DNA of 38,499 bases from Methylococcaceae bacterium (GCA_012965425.1 DTSI01000066.1:27666-66164), one strand, 5' to 3'; counted from the first letter of the stretch, positions 17,653 through 26,332 are shown. Notes: generated from the letters alone by a model not told the origin. Made by a program: numbers and translations.

Positions 17653-20628
17653 TTAGCGGCGGCTGATGCCTTGTTGTATTTGTAAGTGACACTGCTGGCA
17701 CCGGCTATAAAGTGTTGCGAGCTGGGGTGTCAGGGTGGAGGCGTTAATTAATTGTTCAAAAGCGCAGTCCGGGGTCAAAAGGGCTGGCAGTTCAACGGAG
17801 ACCTCATGGCTATGGATGCCGTGTTTTTGAGCGACCAGTAGATAATACAAATAATGCAGTGCACGAATAATCAGCTGTGGGTTATTAAAAACATCGGCAA
17901 TAGCGCCTAAAAGAGCGATTTGAAAAGAGCGTGAACGGTTATCCAGAGTGAGTTCGCTGCCCTTAACCGTGCAGATCACCGGTAAGACTTTTGCAGTGGT
18001 GGCATCACTAAAGTCTAAAGTAGGCAAGGGTTGTTCAGGTTTTGGGCGTTGTTGTTTTTGGGTAATAGCATGTGCGTAATACCAACTCATGCTGGTAGCG
18101 ACCGGATCATCGGTGGGCGCGGTTTCAGGGTTTGCGAAGGCAGTGAGTACCGGGACCAATTGGCGGCTGAGGTCAGTCAGTGACGTGTCGTTCGGGTCCG
18201 CATCTAAGACCCTATGCGCTAAGCCGCCGATCAGGATGAGTCGGGATAAGGGGTCAAACTGTGCTGTTTGTGCCAGTAATCGGCGGATGGCAGGGGCTTC
18301 TAGCGCCGTTGTGGTCCACGCCAAAAAGGCAATTACATTGCCCAGAATATACGGGTTTTCTTGTTGTTGCGCACAGTTTAAGAGTTGTTTGATAAAGCTG
18401 TCGGTCAGGGTGTCGGTAAAATTATCACCGGCGAGACGAAAGATGCGGGTAGGAAAGGCGCTCAGGCCTAACCGTTCAAAATGGCGGTTTTGAAGGCAGG
18501 TGACAAAAAATTGGGCCAGTAAAAAATCTTGCCATTGCTGATGCATAAAGCGAAATTGCACGCTGTCGGTGGGAATAAAAACACTGTTTTCTAACAGTGT
18601 CAGGCAACTCGCTGGGTGTTCAATAATACTGAGGCTGGTGAGAAGATCGCACCTATGGGGTTCAATTTGACGGTAATACCAATCGCTGTTGGTTGTTTTG
18701 CTGTGTTCAAAAAAGGCTTCCCAGTTTTTCCGGTGGGTTTTAGCGTCATGGCTCAGGGCGGTACTGTTACTGGTGCCGCGCGAGGCGACAAAAAAAAGCC
18801 AGGCGATAAAAGCTAAGGCTTGGGCTAGGTGGGTTACGGTGATAAATTGCTGGGTTTGAGTTAAGGTGCCGACCAGTGGATTGCGGGCTAACAGACCGCG
18901 CAGCGTTTGGCAAAAAATACTGCTTTGGGTGGGGGTTTCAGGGCGTCCCAGCTGGCAGCCGGGGTCGGGTTGGTAATTGGCTAAAATGGCTGGGGTTAAT
19001 ACCTGTTCCAATAAATGTGGGTTATCTGCCAACGTGGCGACCCAATCACGGCAGGCCGGGAAAAGGGCTTGGGCCTGATCGGCCGTCAGCGCTTGAATTT
19101 CAAAAATATCGTCTCGAGAGCGGGTAAGCCGTTCGAGGCCGTGGGTGGAACTTCGCAGGCTAATCAGCACGGTGAGCCGGGTGTTATTGGCGTAGCGTTG
19201 ATTAAAAAGGTGTAACAGGGTCTGGATTTGGGCAATGCCTAAATTAGCATGATTACTGAGAAAATCATCCAAACCGTCCAGAATCAAGGTGGTGGGTTTT
19301 TTCAGTAAGGTCTCTTCCAGCCAATTTCGGTCACAGTTCAGCTCCGGCGAGAGTGTTTCGCACCGCTGGAGCCACCATTGCCACAGGCGTTCCCAGTCAA
19401 ATTCTTGGGTGGTATGGTCCTCAAAAGTAACTTGTTGCAGCGGGATGAACAGCACTAAGGGGTTGGGTGGGGCCGGTGTGGAAAGGTAATTACACCCTAA
19501 GTGCCAGGCAATCATGCGGCAGACAAACGATTTTCCCACTCCCGCCTTACCGGTAATCACCAGTTGCCGGGGGCGCTCATCGCTGCGTTGGACTGATTGG
19601 GTGACCTGATTGACGATGTGTTGTTGGCTGCCAACATGGGCGCCGTTGATAGCGGGCAACGGGGTTGCTGTGATGTCGTCGGTCTGCTCGATCAGCTGTG
19701 TACAGGCGGATTTTTGGTTCACTTGGACAATTCTTTTGAGAGTTTCATCGACCAGCATCGGCCCTAAGTCTTGGGCTTGCAGGCGCACGATGTCGGCGGC
19801 AATACTGACAATCGGGGCGTTAATGCGTTTAGGGATTTTAATCGATTTATGGGTCCCGCGAAAAAAGATATGGCGCGCAGGGCCGTCTGTCTGATAACGC
19901 ACAGACAGGTCCGATTTAGCACCGATATCCTGCACTTTGGGGTAGGGCAGGTGGGCGAGTTTACAACGGCGTTGTTGCTGCAGAAATTCGGCCTCCCAGT
20001 GGCGAAGCTCTTTATTCTTACAATAAATACTGGCGATCAGGTCGTTTTTGCCAAAATCTTTTTTCCCTTGGGTTAGTAATCGGGTCAGTGCGAGTGCCGG
20101 CCAGGCGAGCGGGTACAGCCCTTGATAGGCAAAATGACCCAGACTGCCGGTTAAGGGGTCGCCGCCCTGGTGCGGGACGGCAATGTTCAGCACTCGGCGG
20201 GTTTTAAACCACAGCGATTCATTGCTGGGGTAGTCAAGGCTTTGGTGGTCAAGCCCGGTTTCAATATGGGCGGCAAAGGCATTACTTAAGAGTTGTTTGA
20301 CCACCAGTCCGCCGGTGCTGTGGGTAATAAAAATTAAATGGCGGTGGTCGTTAAATTCATTGTCCAGCCATACGGCTAAATCATCGGCTGCTTGTTCGAG
20401 GCTGCTACGCTCCCAAGGCTTTGAGGGGTAGTCAAAGGAGATGACATCGCAGTTAACCCCCGCCTTGGTGAGCACCCATTCGGGCATTTTGCCCCAGGTT
20501 TTTAAGCTGTCGCCAAACAGGCCGTGGACAAACACCACTAAACAGCGGCTATTGGCAGCCTTTGCAGGAGTTGTGGTGCGGTGAATGGCACCGTAGCGGC
20601 AGGTTTCCGTCCAAAAGGATGACTCCAT
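17653..20628 (-). CDS. Alpha/beta-hydrolase-NACHT fusion protein (NLR/STAND-like)
   Basis: A 991-residue protein of clear modular design. Residues about 28-265 form an alpha/beta hydrolase of the lipase/PGAP1-like type: oxyanion region VFVHGLFGD (32-40), nucleophile elbow THSTGG with Ser104, and a likely catalytic His260 in GTHKSIKIP. Residues about 325-560 form a NACHT NTPase: Walker A GKAGVGKS (360-367), Walker B LILDGLDD (448-455) and sensor-like LISLRSS (488-494). FMHQQWQDFLLAQFF (694-708) matches the end-of-NACHT winged-helix motif. Residues about 710-991 look all-helical, with no recognisable repeats, and could be the sensor. This effector-NTPase-sensor order is that of STAND immune proteins, and a hydrolase-NACHT pairing is also known in fungal NLRs. 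Antiphage defence is inference. It lies upstream of thiO-pyrD. Confidence 0.9.
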   Translation of the reverse strand: MESSFWTETCRYGAIHRTTTPAKAANSRCLVVFVHGLFGDSLKTWGKMPEWVLTKAGVNCDVISFDYPSKPWERSSLEQAADDLAVWLDNEFNDHRHLIFITHSTGGLVVKQLLSNAFAAHIETGLDHQSLDYPSNESLWFKTRRVLNIAVPHQGGDPLTGSLGHFAYQGLYPLAWPALALTRLLTQGKKDFGKNDLIASIYCKNKELRHWEAEFLQQQRRCKLAHLPYPKVQDIGAKSDLSVRYQTDGPARHIFFRGTHKSIKIPKRINAPIVSIAADIVRLQAQDLGPMLVDETLKRIVQVNQKSACTQLIEQTDDITATPLPAINGAHVGSQQHIVNQVTQSVQRSDERPRQLVITGKAGVGKSFVCRMIAWHLGCNYLSTPAPPNPLVLFIPLQQVTFEDHTTQEFDWERLWQWWLQRCETLSPELNCDRNWLEETLLKKPTTLILDGLDDFLSNHANLGIAQIQTLLHLFNQRYANNTRLTVLISLRSSTHGLERLTRSRDDIFEIQALTADQAQALFPACRDWVATLADNPHLLEQVLTPAILANYQPDPGCQLGRPETPTQSSIFCQTLRGLLARNPLVGTLTQTQQFITVTHLAQALAFIAWLFFVASRGTSNSTALSHDAKTHRKNWEAFFEHSKTTNSDWYYRQIEPHRCDLLTSLSIIEHPASCLTLLENSVFIPTDSVQFRFMHQQWQDFLLAQFFVTCLQNRHFERLGLSAFPTRIFRLAGDNFTDTLTDSFIKQLLNCAQQQENPYILGNVIAFLAWTTTALEAPAIRRLLAQTAQFDPLSRLILIGGLAHRVLDADPNDTSLTDLSRQLVPVLTAFANPETAPTDDPVATSMSWYYAHAITQKQQRPKPEQPLPTLDFSDATTAKVLPVICTVKGSELTLDNRSRSFQIALLGAIADVFNNPQLIIRALHYLYYLLVAQKHGIHSHEVSVELPALLTPDCAFEQLINASTLTPQLATLYSRCQQCHLQIQQGISRR

Positions 20629-20701
20629 GGTCTTTACAGTTAACTAGTGAGGTCTAAGGGTATAAGGCATTTAATTAATTTAACACGATTGCTTAAGATT
20701 G

Positions 20702-20715
20702 CCTTAACTTTAAGG
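20702..20715. repeat. Short inverted repeat in the NACHT/OMP intergenic region
   Basis: CCTTAA-CT-TTAAGG is a perfect 14-base inverted repeat about 75 nt upstream of the NACHT start. Apart from this and the promoter at 20947-20975, the 439-base gap (20629-21067) holds no gene that I can support. It could be an operator for the NACHT gene; no regulator is suggested by the sequence. Confidence 0.3.
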
Positions 20716-20946
20716 TTTTAAGGGCCTGTGTGCGTGGATTTTAGGCGTTAAAGCGCGGTTATGACTTTTATGCGCGGTTTGAGCGTCGTTTGAGGTATTA
20801 AAAGGGTTAGAAAATCCCATTTTAGGAGGGGTTAAGGGCTGCATGCGGTGTGGCGTAACAGCAACAGTTAATAATTAAATTTAACTAATATTTATAAGGC
20901 ATTGATTTTAAAAGTAAATAGCGCTAATAAAAAAACAACTAAAGGC

Positions 20947-20975
20947 TTGAAATATTGCCTGAGAGTTGCTAATAT
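20947..20975 (+). promoter_or_regulatory. Sigma-70-type promoter of the outer-membrane protein gene
   Basis: The -35 box is TTGAAA (20947-20952) and the -10 box TAATAT (20970-20975), separated by exactly 17 nt. This puts the start of transcription near 20982 and gives an untranslated leader of about 85 nt before the ATG at 21068. Confidence 0.6.
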
Positions 20976-21067
20976 GCAAACCGTAGCATTAGCCATTGTT
21001 GTAACCGGCGATTAAGTGTTGCAACAGAGATAAAAATGTGAAAAAAAATTCTTTTAAGGGGGAATAA

Positions 21068-22063
21068 ATGAAAAAAACACAACTAGCCGCAGCGATTGCC
21101 TTAGCAGTCTCAGGCGCAGTGATCGCACCGCAAGCCACAGCGGGCGACCATACAAGCATGCAGGCGCAAATCAATGCGTTATCGGGCATGATGAAATCAA
21201 TGCAAAAAGAACTGAAACGCGTTAAATCAGCGGGCGGTGCACAATCGTTGCAAGAATGGGAAAATACCGTTAATGCGGTGAAAGTATTGAAGCAAAAGAA
21301 AAACCGAGTCTCGTTCAGAGGCGGTTTTGCACGGATGGATAACAGCCGTATTGGCGATATTCTAACTGACGCTAATTGGGATGGCAGTGGTGGCGGAATT
21401 AACATTGGTGGGTTAGGCGTTAATACTGCAGATTTAACAGGAAATGATCCGAATGGTGACCGGGATGGTTGGTATTTTGGTGCCGCTCTAGATCATCATA
21501 TCAATAGCGACTTGTTTGGTATTTCGGATTTAATCGGTGTGCCGGCTGAAGTGTTGGCTGAAATCATGTTTGAATACAAAGAATTTGATCGTGCAAGTTT
21601 GAATCGTGCGCCATTACCGACTGCGGCTAATGATTCAGTAAATGCTATTATTCAAAATGGTGGAATGGATTCATTAGCTGCAGCTGTTTGTAGTACAGAT
21701 GCACTAAGTACCGCAGGGTTGGGTCTCACTGCGGGTGATGTTGGTCCTTATGGTGCTTGTGCAAATACTGTTACGGTTACACAGTTTACTTTAAGTGCTT
21801 CACCTAAAATCAAGTTCATGGAAGGCAGTAATTTTCGCCCTTGGGTCATCCCAGCAGGTTTTGCATTCCACGTGATCAGTCCTCCATCTGATGGGGTTAC
21901 AGTGAGTACAGTCGGTGTGCAATTTGCAGTCGGTGCCGATTATAAAATCTGGAAAGACATTTATGCCGGTGGTGATATCCGTTATCACCTAACCAGTAAT
22001 GCGACCGACGGCGTTAACGTTGACGGCATGACAGCCGGTGGTTATGTCAGTTTAGGCTTCTAA
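21068..22063 (+). CDS. Putative outer-membrane beta-barrel protein with N-terminal coiled coil
   Basis: A 331-residue exported protein behind a strong AAGGGGG ribosome binding site. The signal peptide (about 1-25) ends at ATA-GD after a Lys-rich start and an Ala-rich core. A heptad-like helical segment (about 27-62, HTSMQAQINALSGMMKSMQK) follows, as seen in trimeric or periplasm-spanning porin N-termini. The rest alternates polar and hydrophobic residues as in beta strands, and the chain ends in a C-terminal Phe (GGYVSLGF), the outer-membrane sorting signal recognised by BamA. Two Cys residues about 18 apart (near 213 and 231) may form a disulfide. I do not recognise a specific family; a porin-like role is likely but substrate unknown. 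It is a single-gene unit with its own promoter and terminator. Confidence 0.8.
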   Translation: MKKTQLAAAIALAVSGAVIAPQATAGDHTSMQAQINALSGMMKSMQKELKRVKSAGGAQSLQEWENTVNAVKVLKQKKNRVSFRGGFARMDNSRIGDILTDANWDGSGGGINIGGLGVNTADLTGNDPNGDRDGWYFGAALDHHINSDLFGISDLIGVPAEVLAEIMFEYKEFDRASLNRAPLPTAANDSVNAIIQNGGMDSLAAAVCSTDALSTAGLGLTAGDVGPYGACANTVTVTQFTLSASPKIKFMEGSNFRPWVIPAGFAFHVISPPSDGVTVSTVGVQFAVGADYKIWKDIYAGGDIRYHLTSNATDGVNVDGMTAGGYVSLGF

Positions 22064-22094
22064 GTTGACGTAAAAAAAACCGCTTTCGGTTAAT

Positions 22095-22126
22095 AAAAAG
22101 GCAAGGGTTAAATCTTGCCTTTTTTT
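22095..22126 (+). terminator. Rho-independent terminator after the outer-membrane protein gene
   Basis: Stem AAGGCAAG (22098-22105) pairs with CTTGCCTT (22114-22121) around an 8-base loop, followed by a run of T (to 22126). An A run precedes the stem, so it may also work weakly on the other strand. Confidence 0.85.
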
Positions 22127-22243
22127 ATGCCGGTAGTTTTTTGCATTAGGGTTATTAAAATAATCAAAAAAAGACTTTTTGTTTCTTCAAAAGAGGTTGT
22201 GGTTTTTTTTGGGTTCTTAAAGTAAGCCCTCTTGTCAGAAAAG

Positions 22244-22512
22244 TTAAGGCACTAAATCTAACATTTCACAAATGTCGGTGTAAGGAACGCCGATGCTTTC
22301 ATTGATTGGTTCAACGGCCTCAGTGTTGCCGGCCTCAAACAGGCTGGTGAGGGGACGTCTTCGGGAAAGGAGTTACTGCAAATGTGGCTTATCGGCGCAC
22401 CGTTTTCGGTCATGGTTTGACGGGTCGCGATCACCTTTTGTTGCACCTCGGCGAGTTGCTCTAAGGTAATGCCCGGGAGTTAGCGTTTTACGGCGTAGGT
22501 CGTCATCAGCAT
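22244..22512 (-). pseudogene. Degraded DUF4242 (SCO4226/nickel-binding-like) gene
   Basis: Read from the ATG at 22512, the minus strand gives MLMTTYAVKR and then TAA where relatives have a Glu codon. The same frame continues LPGITLEQLAEVQQKVIATR through ICSNSFPED, then breaks at about 22351-22360. The next frame carries on LTSLFEAGNTEAVEPINESI to CEMLDLVP and a stop at 22244. The pieces align in order with DUF4242 proteins (opening R-E-LPGIT-EQL and closing with an EA-ie-h---GvPa-rI-like block). The stretch is 269 bases, not a multiple of three, in line with one frameshift plus one nonsense change. Otherwise this 550-base gap has only the terminator. A sequencing error could mimic the frameshift but not easily both lesions. 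Confidence 0.65.
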
Positions 22513-22615
22513 TTTATCCAATTTTGTAGTTAATGGTCACTATCAGACTTGTACCATCATTGCTTGTTCAGTTTAGGTTGGTAATTCACCGCGATATTGT
22601 TAGCATAGCCCCCCT

Positions 22616-23566
22616 ATGCGAACACTTTACCCAGACCTTGCCCCGTTTAAGACCTTTCATCTGGCCGTAACGGCGGGTCATGCCCTTTATGTCGAGCAAT
22701 CGGGGAACGCCTCTGGTATTCCGGTGCTTTTCCTGCACGGCGGCCCGTGTTCAGGGACAAGACCTTCTCACCGTCAGTTTTTTAATCCCGATTTTTTTCA
22801 TATCATCTTGTTCGACCAACGCGGCTGCGGACAATCAAAACCTTTTGGGAAAATCCAAGGCAATACTACTGCTGATTTAATTACCGATTTGGAAACGATT
22901 CGAAAACATCTTAGCATTGACACTTGGGTGCTCTTTGGCGGCTCTTGGGGGGCGGCTTTAGCCTTGTTGTATGCACAACAATATAAAGAGCGGGTTGATG
23001 CGTTAGTGCTTCGGGGCGTTTTTTTAGCGCGTCGCCAAGATATGGACTGGTTTATAGTAGAGGGTGCCAATAAAATTTACCCCGAATTGTTTGAGGATTT
23101 GCTCGCCGCCTTGCCAGAACATGCTGTTAACGAGCGCGTCGAGAGTCTTTACAAGACCGTATTCGGGACCGATCATCAGGCAGCAATCAAGGCGGCCAAA
23201 GCGTGGGCGCTGTGGGGCAATCAATTAGCCTTGGGGGCGGATTATAGCGCCGATGATGAAGGCGTTGATGCGGAAAAGTTACTAGCCCAAGTTAAAATGG
23301 AGCTTCACTATGCCAAAAACCATTACTTTATTGAAGAGAATCAAATTCTAAATCAATGCGGTACACTGACTGATATACCGGTGGTCATTATTCATGGGCG
23401 CCAGGATTTAGTTTGTCCACTGGAGGCAGGCTGGCAGTTGGCCCGTGCCTTACCGCAGGCTGATTTTAAAGTGTTACCGGCAGCCGGCCATATTGCTCAA
23501 GGGGAGGCCATGGTCGATGCCTTGGTCACGGCGATGGATGATTTTAAAAAAGAACCTAATAGGTAA
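22616..23566 (+). CDS. pip: Proline iminopeptidase (alpha/beta hydrolase, S33)
   Basis: A 316-residue prolyl aminopeptidase that removes N-terminal proline from peptides. The oxyanion motif is HGGPCSG (41-47; the family norm is HGGPG, so Cys45 replaces Gly). DQRGCGQS (67-74) is diagnostic of the family. The nucleophile Ser110 is in GGSWG. The acid is Asp264 (IIHGRQDLVCP) and the base His292 (AAGHIAQG). It is followed 15 nt later by ubiX on the same strand. No clear ribosome binding site precedes the ATG at 22616; an upstream pair TTGGTA/TAGCAT with 17-nt spacing would give a very short leader, but that is weak evidence. Confidence 0.93.
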   Translation: MRTLYPDLAPFKTFHLAVTAGHALYVEQSGNASGIPVLFLHGGPCSGTRPSHRQFFNPDFFHIILFDQRGCGQSKPFGKIQGNTTADLITDLETIRKHLSIDTWVLFGGSWGAALALLYAQQYKERVDALVLRGVFLARRQDMDWFIVEGANKIYPELFEDLLAALPEHAVNERVESLYKTVFGTDHQAAIKAAKAWALWGNQLALGADYSADDEGVDAEKLLAQVKMELHYAKNHYFIEENQILNQCGTLTDIPVVIIHGRQDLVCPLEAGWQLARALPQADFKVLPAAGHIAQGEAMVDALVTAMDDFKKEPNR

Positions 23567-23581
23567 AAGGAAAACAACGTT

Positions 23582-24166
23582 TTGGAAAAACCTAAGAAAA
23601 AAAGAATTATTATCGCGATGACCGGCGCGACTGGCGCCGTTTACGGCTATCGCATGTTGGCGATTTTAAAAGAGATGCCTGATTTTGAAACCCATTTGAT
23701 TATTTCCGATGCCGGGGTGTTAAATATTAAGCACGAATTGGATTTAAAGCGTAAAGACCTGTATGCCTTGGCCGATGTTGGTCACGACATTAACGATATT
23801 GCCGCCTGTGTCGCCAGTGGCGCGTTTAAAACCGATGCGATGATCATCGCCCCGTGTTCGATGAAAACCTTAGCAGCCATCGCGCACGGCTTTGGCGATA
23901 ACTTAATCTCAAGAGCGGCGGATGTGTCTTTAAAAGAACGACGCCGGTTGGTGGTGGTGCCCCGTGAAACGCCGTTGAATTTAGCTCACATTCGTAATAT
24001 GGGCTTAGTGACGGAAATGGGCGGCATTATTTTCCCGCCGCTCCCGGCCTTTTACGGCAAGGCGAAAACCTTAGCACAACTCATTGACGAAAGTGTCGGG
24101 CGGATACTGGAGACTGCCGGGGTACAAACCCAAGGCTTGTATCAGCCTTGGGAAGGTTTACATTAA
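23582..24166 (+). CDS. ubiX: Flavin prenyltransferase UbiX
   Basis: UbiX attaches a dimethylallyl group to FMN, making prenylated FMN, the cofactor of the decarboxylase UbiD in ubiquinone synthesis. The 194-residue product has the FMN-binding MTGATGAVYG (about 13-22), SDAGVLNIKHE (about 42-52), the APCSMKTLAAIAHG block (about 98-111) and the ERRRLVVVPRETPL motif (about 118-131), all standard for UbiX/Pad1. The start is TTG 23582, with AAAGGA upstream at a usable distance, 15 nt after the pip stop. It is convergent with pqqE, with only 31 nt between the stops. Confidence 0.94.
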   Translation: MEKPKKKRIIIAMTGATGAVYGYRMLAILKEMPDFETHLIISDAGVLNIKHELDLKRKDLYALADVGHDINDIAACVASGAFKTDAMIIAPCSMKTLAAIAHGFGDNLISRAADVSLKERRRLVVVPRETPLNLAHIRNMGLVTEMGGIIFPPLPAFYGKAKTLAQLIDESVGRILETAGVQTQGLYQPWEGLH

Positions 24167-24197
24167 AAAAGTTTGAACGGCGCGGCGAGTTTAAAGA

Positions 24198-25328
24198 TCA
24201 ATTACTGATGTTTTTAGAGTTCTTGCTATTTCTAAAAACCAAGGGTACTTCAATCGTTTGCTCAGCACTGGCCATAGCTTGGTCGATGGCCGCTTGCACC
24301 AGATGTTTATTCGGCGATTTACTGCATACCGGGTCGGTGTTATACATATCGCCAGTCAGTAAATAGGCCTGACAACGGCAACCGCCAAAGTCTTGGGCTT
24401 TCTCAGAACAACTCCGACACGGCTCTTTCATCCAGTCATCGCCGCGGAAAAAATTAAACGCTTTTGAGTCGTTCCAGATGGCATCGATACTGAAATCGGT
24501 GACATTGGGGCAATCAAGACCTGGGAGTTCGCGTGCGGAATGACAGGGCAGTGCAACGCCGTCAGGCGCTACCGTTAAAAAGGTGGTGCCCCAGCCATTC
24601 ATACAGGCTTTCGGGCGATCCTCATAATAGTCTGGCACCACATAGTAAATTTTCATTTTGCCTTTGACGGTTTCTTTGTAGTCTTGGGCAATTTTTTCAG
24701 CGGTTTCAAATTGCTCACGGCTGGGCAGGAGTAAGTCGCGGTTTTTATGGGCCCAGCCGTAGTACTGGGTGTTGGCTAATTCTAAGTAATCGGCACCTAA
24801 TTCAGAGGCCATTTTTAGAATGTCCGCCATTTGGTGAATGTTTTTCCGGTGAATCACCACGCACAGCACCATCGGGTAGCCGTGTTTTTTAACCAGCCGG
24901 GCCACGTCTTGCTTGTGGCTGTAGGACTTGGTGCCGGCAATGTGATCGTTAAGTTCTTGGGTGCTGGCCTGAATGCTGACTTGAATGTGGTCGAGGCCGG
25001 CTTCTTTAAGTTCCACAATGCGCGCTTCAGTGAGGCCGTAGCCGGAGGTGATCAGGTTAGAGTAATAGCCTAAACCGCTGGCATGGCGGACAATTTCGGC
25101 CAAATCGGTGCGGGTCAAGGGTTCGCCGCCCGACAGCCCCAACTGTACGGCACCCATTTTTCGGGCCTCAGTTAAGACCCGTTTCCAGTCCTCAGTACTC
25201 AGCTCCGTGGGGTAGTTACTGTAATCCACAGGGTTAGAGCAATAAGGGCATTGCAATGGGCAGGCATAGGTTAGCTCTGCCAGTAACCAGCGCGGTTTAT
25301 GGGGGTTAGTGTTCGGTGATCCAGCCAT
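24198..25328 (-). CDS. pqqE: PQQ synthesis radical SAM enzyme PqqE
   Basis: PqqE makes the carbon-carbon bond between the Glu and Tyr side chains of PqqA, with PqqD as peptide chaperone. At 376 residues it has the radical SAM triad C23-x3-C27-x2-C30 (LTYACPLQCPYCSNP), the GGEP-type SAM motif (LGLSGGEPLTR, about 63-73) and a C-terminal SPASM domain (about 240-360) rich in Cys, such as PCHSA, CRSCSEKAQDFGGCRC and DPVCSKS, for auxiliary Fe-S clusters. Its start lies inside the end of pqqD (23 nt overlap), which couples the two partners. It is the last gene of the pqq operon here. Confidence 0.97.
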   Translation of the reverse strand: MAGSPNTNPHKPRWLLAELTYACPLQCPYCSNPVDYSNYPTELSTEDWKRVLTEARKMGAVQLGLSGGEPLTRTDLAEIVRHASGLGYYSNLITSGYGLTEARIVELKEAGLDHIQVSIQASTQELNDHIAGTKSYSHKQDVARLVKKHGYPMVLCVVIHRKNIHQMADILKMASELGADYLELANTQYYGWAHKNRDLLLPSREQFETAEKIAQDYKETVKGKMKIYYVVPDYYEDRPKACMNGWGTTFLTVAPDGVALPCHSARELPGLDCPNVTDFSIDAIWNDSKAFNFFRGDDWMKEPCRSCSEKAQDFGGCRCQAYLLTGDMYNTDPVCSKSPNKHLVQAAIDQAMASAEQTIEVPLVFRNSKNSKNISN

Positions 25329-25578
25329 TGTTCAGTGCTACTTCTAAAAATTGGGAAATGTCATGTTTAAGACCGTGCGCTTGAAATTTTTCTTCCAAGT
25401 CGGTGACAATTTTATCAAGATTTCGGCTCCCATCACACAGTTTAAGGATTTCAGCCGAACTTTGGTTCAGTTCAACCATGCCTTCGGGGTATAAAATAAC
25501 GTCTTTTTGTTGCGCCTCTTCCCACTGCAGGCGGTGCATGGGTGAGAAAGCCCATAAGCTGTCGGGGTTTAGTGCCAT
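25306..25578 (-). CDS. pqqD: PqqA-binding chaperone PqqD
   Basis: A 90-residue PqqD, a RiPP recognition element. It binds the PqqA precursor and presents it to PqqE. Recognisable parts are the opening region near RLQWEEAQQKDVILYPEGMVELN (residues 16-38 in part) and the winged-helix SSAEILKLCDGSRNLDKIV block (about 40-58). The gene lies 12 nt after pqqC and overlaps the start of pqqE by 23 nt. Length and position are standard for the family. Confidence 0.94.
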   Translation of the reverse strand: MALNPDSLWAFSPMHRLQWEEAQQKDVILYPEGMVELNQSSAEILKLCDGSRNLDKIVTDLEEKFQAHGLKHDISQFLEVALNNGWITEH

Positions 25579-25590
25579 GAGGTGTGTCCT

Positions 25591-26319
25591 TTACGCATCT
25601 TCGATATTAAAATAGGGCGGTGTCTCATGGACATAGGCCATGGTCATGGCATCGAGCATGGTCCACAGTACATTGAGTTTAAACTTGAGGATGGTTAGCA
25701 TTCTTTCCTGTTGTTCACGGGTTTTATACCAATCCAGCGTGATTTCAAGGCCGTGGTTCACATCGCGCCGCGCCTCGGTCAGGCGTTTTTTAAAGTATTG
25801 ATAGCCGCGCATATCTATCCAGGGGTAATGCTCTGGCCAGTTGTTAAGGCGTTGTTGATGGATTTTAGGCGCAAAGAGCTCAGTGAGGGATGAACTGGCG
25901 GCTTCATGCCAGTCAGCACGCCGGGCAAAATTAATGTAAGCGTCGACCGCAAAGCGGACGCCGGGCAGTACGTGTTCTTGTGAGACCACTTCGTCGCGGG
26001 TTAAACCCACCGCTTCACCCAGTTGAATCCATGCTTCAATGCCGCCGGGATCATCGCCCTGGCCGTCGTGGTCAAGAATCCGTTGTACCCATTGCGAACG
26101 GGTCGCTTGATCGGGGCAATTAGCCATGATATTGGCATCTTTAATAGGAATACTAACCTGATAATAAAAACGGTTAGCCACCCAGCCCTGAATTTGTTTT
26201 CGGGTGAGCTCGCCATTATTCATCATCACATGGTAGGGATGATGAATGTGGTAGTAGCGCTCCATGGCGCGAATTTGGGCTTCAAAGGCTCCACGACTTA
26301 AAGGATCTTGAGCGGTCAT
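25591..26319 (-). CDS. pqqC: Pyrroloquinoline-quinone synthase PqqC
   Basis: PqqC carries out the last step, ring closure and eight-electron oxidation of AHQQ to PQQ, with oxygen but no metal or flavin cofactor. The 242-residue sequence has the all-helical heme-oxygenase-like fold signature: opening [20 protein letters not shown], then [11 protein letters not shown] (about 45-55), [15 protein letters not shown] (about 92-106) and [14 protein letters not shown] (about 166-179). The conserved His and Tyr/Arg residues of the active site are in these blocks. It lies 13 nt after pqqB and 12 nt before pqqD. Confidence 0.96.
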   Translation of the reverse strand: MTAQDPLSRGAFEAQIRAMERYYHIHHPYHVMMNNGELTRKQIQGWVANRFYYQVSIPIKDANIMANCPDQATRSQWVQRILDHDGQGDDPGGIEAWIQLGEAVGLTRDEVVSQEHVLPGVRFAVDAYINFARRADWHEAASSSLTELFAPKIHQQRLNNWPEHYPWIDMRGYQYFKKRLTEARRDVNHGLEITLDWYKTREQQERMLTILKFKLNVLWTMLDAMTMAYVHETPPYFNIEDA

Positions 26320-26332
26320 AGGTTTTGTTCCG

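Noticed and set aside
17653-20628. Open frames on the plus strand opposite the NACHT gene (e.g. 18089-18493)
   Set aside because: Shadows of the minus-strand gene; no ribosome binding sites or recognisable domains.
24205-24240. TTTTTAGAG...CTAAAAAC hairpin near the pqqE end
   Set aside because: It lies within the pqqE coding end, is imperfect and has no proper T run; not convincing as a terminator for ubiX or pqqE.
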